The notes under the pieces were generated by a model that saw only the letters and a program-made list of their open reading frames with translations, searched no databases and was not told the DNA's origin. Shown piece after piece: positions 60,859-64,000 of a DNA stretch of 64,000 bases. Source of the DNA: CAVZCK01 sp963798805 (GTDB lineage: Bacteria > Pseudomonadota > Alphaproteobacteria > Rhizobiales > Rhodomicrobiaceae); NCBI GenBank assembly GCA_963798805.1, contig CAWCVC010000008.1, positions 62,001-126,000 of the forward strand, written 5' to 3'. Both the position numbers and the translations under genes were made by a program. The number at the start of each line of letters is the position of its first letter. Within the stretch, counting starts at the first letter, position 1.

Positions 60859-62667
60859 TCAGCCTTTCCTGGCACTCCCGGCAGTCTTCCGGCTCAGGCC
60901 GATATTTTCGAGCAGATTCACCTCGACGCCCTGCCGCCGCATGATTACCCATTGCTGGATGATTGAAAGCGTATTGTTCCAGGTCCAGTAGATCACCAGA
61001 CCCGCCGGAAACCGCGCCAGCATGAAGGTAAACACGACCGGCATCCAGGTGAAGATCTTCTGCTGCACTGGATCCGGCTGCGCCGGATTGAGCTGCATCT
61101 GGATGAACATCGAGATGCCCATCAGCAGCGGCCAGATCCCCAGCATGAGGATATGCGGCGGCGTCCACGGGATGAGGCCGAACAGATTGAAGATCGTGGT
61201 CGGGTCGGGCGCCGATAGGTCCTGAATCCACCCGAAGAACGGTGCGTGCCGCGTCTCGATGGTGATGTAAAGCACCTTGTAGAGCGAGAAGAACACCGGG
61301 ATCTGTATGACGATCGGAAGGCAACCCGCCATAGGGTTAACCTTCTCTTTCTTATACAGAGCCATCAGCGCCTGCTGCTGCTTCATCTTATCGTCTTTGT
61401 AGCGCTCGCGGATGCGAGTCATCTCCGGCTGTAGCTTCTTCATCTTGCTCATCAACTCGTATGACTTGTTCGCGAGCGGGAAGAAGGCGAGTTTCAACAG
61501 CACTGTGACGATGAGGATCGCAATGCCGAAATTGCCGATATGCCGATAGAAGAAGTCGAGCGCATAGAACATTGGCTTGGTGATGAAATGGAACCATCCC
61601 CAGTCGATCAGCAGCTCGAATTTCTTGATGTTGTCCTTGTTTTCATAGGCGTCAATGATGTTCACTTGCTTGGCGCCGCCGAACACTTTCGATGAGACGG
61701 ACTCTTTGCCTCCGGGCGCTACCGTTACCGGGCCGAGCAGAAAGTCGGTCTGGAAGACATCGACATTGTTCACCTTCCGTCCTTGGAAGTGAGCCTCATA
61801 GGGGCTGGTCTGGTTCGGGACGAGCGCCGTTGCCCAATATTTGTCGGTGATCCCAAGCCAGCCTGAAGTCGCCTTGAACGTGCTGGTCCCGGCATCCAGC
61901 GCGTCCTTATATTTGATCTCCTGAAGCCCTTCGTCGCCCACAACCCCGATCAGTCCTTCATGCAAGATCCGGTAGCCGGCCGTCTCTGGCAATCCATGCC
62001 GCGAAATCAGGGAATAGGGGTAGAGCGTCACCGGCCGCGCCGACTTGTTCTCCACCCCCTGCGTAATAGTGAACATGTAATCCTGGTCGACCGAAATCGT
62101 CCGGCGGAAGATCAGGCCTTCGCCATTGTCATAGACGAACGTGACCGGATGATTGGGCGTCAGCGGCCCTGGCGTCTCCACCTTCCAGAGCGTGTTTTCG
62201 GTCGGGACCTTGACACCCTCCTTCGCTGTCACGGTCCAGCCTTGCTCCGTGTAATAGGGCGACGGGCTGCCCGAGGGGGACAGCAGAACCACATTGTCGC
62301 TGTTCGGATCGACTGAAACCCTGAAGCGCTTCAGCACAAGATCGTCGACCCGCGCGCCTTTCAGGGCGATCGATCCGCGCAAGCTCGGCGTGTCGATCTC
62401 CACTCGCGGCGACGCCGCGAGGGCCGCCTCGCGCGTTTCTGTGCTGACCGGAGCCGCTTCCGGCGTCGCCGGCGCGTTCGCTCCGGGTTTAGGCGTCGCA
62501 GTCGGAGTCGCTTGCGGCGTATTCGTCTGCTGCGTCTGCTGAGCGGCCTGTTGCTGCTCGCGCGCATGTTCGAGGCTGCTCGGTGGAAACAGAAACTGCC
62601 AGCCGATCAGCACCAGAACGGAAAGCGCCAAGGCTATCAGAAGATTGCGGTTGTTTTCATCCATCAT
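60859..62667 (-). CDS. yidC: Membrane protein insertase YidC
   Basis: 602 residues. An N-terminal anchor (about 8–24; LLIALALSVLVLIGWQFLF) leads to a Pro/Thr/Ala-rich linker, the large periplasmic domain (about 80–345) and the conserved five-helix insertase core (GNFGIAILIVTVLLKLAFFPL, KMKKLQPEM and CLPIVIQIPVFFSLYKVL). It inserts and folds inner-membrane proteins with and without SecYEG. A basic C-terminus ends it. It follows rnpA by 39 bp; yidD, often between them, is missing. Confidence 0.96.
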   Translation of the reverse strand: MMDENNRNLLIALALSVLVLIGWQFLFPPSSLEHAREQQQAAQQTQQTNTPQATPTATPKPGANAPATPEAAPVSTETREAALAASPRVEIDTPSLRGSIALKGARVDDLVLKRFRVSVDPNSDNVVLLSPSGSPSPYYTEQGWTVTAKEGVKVPTENTLWKVETPGPLTPNHPVTFVYDNGEGLIFRRTISVDQDYMFTITQGVENKSARPVTLYPYSLISRHGLPETAGYRILHEGLIGVVGDEGLQEIKYKDALDAGTSTFKATSGWLGITDKYWATALVPNQTSPYEAHFQGRKVNNVDVFQTDFLLGPVTVAPGGKESVSSKVFGGAKQVNIIDAYENKDNIKKFELLIDWGWFHFITKPMFYALDFFYRHIGNFGIAILIVTVLLKLAFFPLANKSYELMSKMKKLQPEMTRIRERYKDDKMKQQQALMALYKKEKVNPMAGCLPIVIQIPVFFSLYKVLYITIETRHAPFFGWIQDLSAPDPTTIFNLFGLIPWTPPHILMLGIWPLLMGISMFIQMQLNPAQPDPVQQKIFTWMPVVFTFMLARFPAGLVIYWTWNNTLSIIQQWVIMRRQGVEVNLLENIGLSRKTAGSARKG

Positions 62668-62706
62668 AGAGGGTCGCTTTTAAGCAATAGCTGGCCAGCC
62701 GGCCAA

Positions 62707-63165
62707 TCATGAACCTTCGGTTTCCCGCTGAGCTTCTCCGGCTGACGTTTTACGCCCGTTCCCGGGATGATCTCCGCCGTGCCCGGCCCGCGCTGGACGG
62801 TGCACTTTGCCGAATGCAAGTTGGAAGTCCTCTAACAGGTCGGCGAAACGCTGGCGAAGCGCCCCGCGACGGCCAATAATCACATAATCGAAGCCCGATC
62901 TAGCGTATTCGGGCGCAAGAAGCCGCACCGCTTCCTTAAGCCGCCGTTTCGCTCGGTTGCGCAACACAGCGCCGGCGCGTTTGGCGCTGCCGCCGGCCCC
63001 TTTTTCGGTCAGGGCCTTGCTGGCGACAGCAAACCCAAATCGCGGGCCACCCGATGTCTCGTCGCTTCGTGACATCGCCTGCAAAATAAACCCCTCGGCA
63101 ACCCACTTCCGCCCGGAGCGAACACGGTCGAATTCGGCGCGCCGCTTCAGTGTCTCCAATCGCAA
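62707..63165 (-). CDS. rnpA: Ribonuclease P protein component
   Basis: 152 residues. The RNA-binding RNR motif is LRNRAKRRLKEAVRLL, with LKRRAEFDRVRSGRKWV at the start and GFAVASKALTEKGAGGSAKR before it. It supports the RNA subunit in tRNA 5' maturation. The C-terminal 30 residues are a low-complexity tail. It starts 25 bp after rpmH. Confidence 0.95.
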   Translation of the reverse strand: MRLETLKRRAEFDRVRSGRKWVAEGFILQAMSRSDETSGGPRFGFAVASKALTEKGAGGSAKRAGAVLRNRAKRRLKEAVRLLAPEYARSGFDYVIIGRRGALRQRFADLLEDFQLAFGKVHRPARAGHGGDHPGNGRKTSAGEAQRETEGS

Positions 63166-63190
63166 CAGGCGCTCCCTTCGCGCCGCCTGG

Positions 63191-63328
63191 TCAGACGCTC
63201 AGCCTCTTGCGGCCCCTGGCGCGGCGGCGGGCTAGGACGCGCTGGCCCTGTTTTGTCGACATGCGCGCGCGGAAGCCGTGGCGCCGCTTACGTTTCAGCG
63301 TGCTGGGTCGATAGGTGCGTTTTGTCAT
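63191..63328 (-). CDS. rpmH: 50S ribosomal protein L34
   Basis: 45 residues, very basic, reading MTKRTYRPSTLKRKRRHGFR at the start and continuing with ARMSTKQGQRVLARRRARGRK (key features M-x-T-x-x-G-x-x-V-L-x-x-R-R) to the end. The length and sequence are standard for L34. First of rpmH–rnpA–yidC on this strand. Confidence 0.96.
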   Translation of the reverse strand: MTKRTYRPSTLKRKRRHGFRARMSTKQGQRVLARRRARGRKRLSV

Positions 63329-63412
63329 CGCCTCCTCCGGCTCTGCCGCTCAGTGCCCCCGCGGAGATTTGAGCCCGATACAGCCAAATATTCTTTGCTG
63401 AGTCCCCCGTGC

Positions 63413-63441
63413 ATATATGGTCTGAGGGGTGGCGAAGTCAA
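63413..63441 (-). promoter_or_regulatory. Sigma-70-type promoter for rpmH
   Basis: On the minus strand TTGACT (63436–63441) and ATATAT (63413–63418) are separated by exactly 17 bases, about 85 bp upstream of rpmH. Confidence 0.55.
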
Positions 63442-63600
63442 ATCCGCCGCTGCGTATTCAAGTCGTCATTTCTCAAAATTCTGCCAGGCACCGACGAGCA
63501 GAGCTGGCGTCGAGCTCACGCCGGCCACAAGCCTGGAACGCCTGCCTGCCGTAACTCTTTATCCGACGGAATCGGCCGCCGCGATCGAAGGAGACGCATC

Positions 63601-64000
63601 ATCGTTCAGGTCTATATCGGCACTTCGGGATGGGTCTATCCCTGGTGGCGGGGCGTTTTCTATCCGGAGCGCCTGCCGCAAAGGGAGTGGCTGGGTTACT
63701 ATGTTACGCAGTTCCGGACAGTGGAAATCAATGCCAGCTTCTACCGCCTGCCCACGCCGGAAAGCCTTCGGCAATGGCGCCAAGCCGTGCCGCCGGGTTT
63801 TCTCTATGCCGTCAAAGCTAGCCGGTTCATCACCCATTTGAAGCGTCTCGTGCCCGACGACAACAGCCTTGCCCGTTTTCTCGACGACGTGGCGCGCAAG
63901 CTCGGTCCGTCGCTCGGGCCGATCCTTTATCAGCTTCCGCCGCAGATGAAAAAGAACGCCACGCGGCTCGACGAATTCGCGGCGAGATTGCCGCAAGATC
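63601..64000 (+). CDS. DUF72 (YecE-like) protein, start unclear, 3' end cut by window
   Basis: The frame reads VQVYIGTSGWVYPWWRGVFY near 63604 and continues with FRTVEINASFYRLPTPESL, AVKASRFITHLKRL and GPILYQLPPQM to the window edge, an unmistakable DUF72 TIM-barrel family. About 133 codons are present of a usual 240–300. AAGGAG at 63588–63593 marks the start region, but no ATG, GTG or TTG is in frame; the first codons there are ATC ATC GTT. Either a non-standard start is used or one base is wrong. Function of the family is unknown. Confidence 0.85.
   Translation, partial: MVQVYIGTSGWVYPWWRGVFYPERLPQREWLGYYVTQFRTVEINASFYRLPTPESLRQWRQAVPPGFLYAVKASRFITHLKRLVPDDNSLARFLDDVARKLGPSLGPILYQLPPQMKKNATRLDEFAARLPQD

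Noticed and set aside
1..64000. tRNA, rRNA, CRISPR, prophage or IS elements
   Set aside because: No cloverleaf, conserved rRNA stretch, spaced repeat array, integrase or transposase was seen.

Overview
The window is GC-rich chromosomal DNA from an alphaproteobacterium, most likely a Hyphomicrobiales (Rhizobiales) member. The evidence is the fxsA–Tim44–mltA–Smr block, a DUF2849–sulfite reductase–DUF934 operon, the small heat shock protein/DUF1150 pair, long-form hpf next to ptsN, and yidC–rnpA–rpmH. I see no tRNA or rRNA genes, CRISPR array, prophage or insertion sequence. The gene calls are mostly housekeeping, transport and catabolism.

Layout. 1–5.2 kb: envelope and housekeeping genes (fxsA, Tim44, mltA, Smr), a LysE exporter and a class III aminotransferase. 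5.3–7.9 kb: DUF1499 protein, MBL hydrolase, HTH-cupin regulator. 8.1–10.7 kb: sulfite/nitrite reductase operon with a possible Cys-ending mini-ORF in its leader. 10.7–14.4 kb: YdcF, Hsp20, DUF1150, ptsN, hpf and a low-affinity iron permease family protein. 14.4–18.5 kb: TIM-barrel protein and an SsuABC/NrtABC-type importer preceded by a well-placed 34-codon ORF. 18.5–25.3 kb: mixed metabolic and regulatory genes (methyltransferase, HTH regulator, HAD phosphatase, aminotransferase, flavin monooxygenase, macro domain, zinc alcohol dehydrogenase).

25.4–47.7 kb is the most distinctive part. A livKHMGF branched-chain-type importer faces a minus-strand run: pxpB, pxpC, a GntR/UTRA regulator, and coxL-, coxM- and coxS-like molybdenum hydroxylase subunits, with the last fused to a CoxG domain. 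Divergent from pxpB, the plus strand carries pxpA, an NADPH:F420 oxidoreductase and a complete set of dedicated F420 genes (cofE, cofD, cofC, cofG, cofH). Facing cofH is a second minus-strand operon: PLP enzyme, two CoA-transferase subunits and an F420-type luciferase-like oxidoreductase. My reading, which is inference, is a catabolic island for an N-heterocycle or lactam: uptake by Liv, hydroxylation by the Mo enzyme, F420H2-dependent reduction, ATP-dependent lactam opening by PxpABC, and CoA activation. Two genes here, livF and the GntR regulator, carry frameshifts, which could be decay or sequence error.

48–64 kb: agmatine-to-putrescine genes (aguA, aguB), an unrecognised 653-residue membrane protein, a Cache chemoreceptor, Nudix and FMN-binding proteins, a MocR regulator, a RuBisCO-like protein coupled to a cupin, engB, a small secreted repeat protein, yidC–rnpA–rpmH, and the 5' part of a DUF72 gene running off the right edge.
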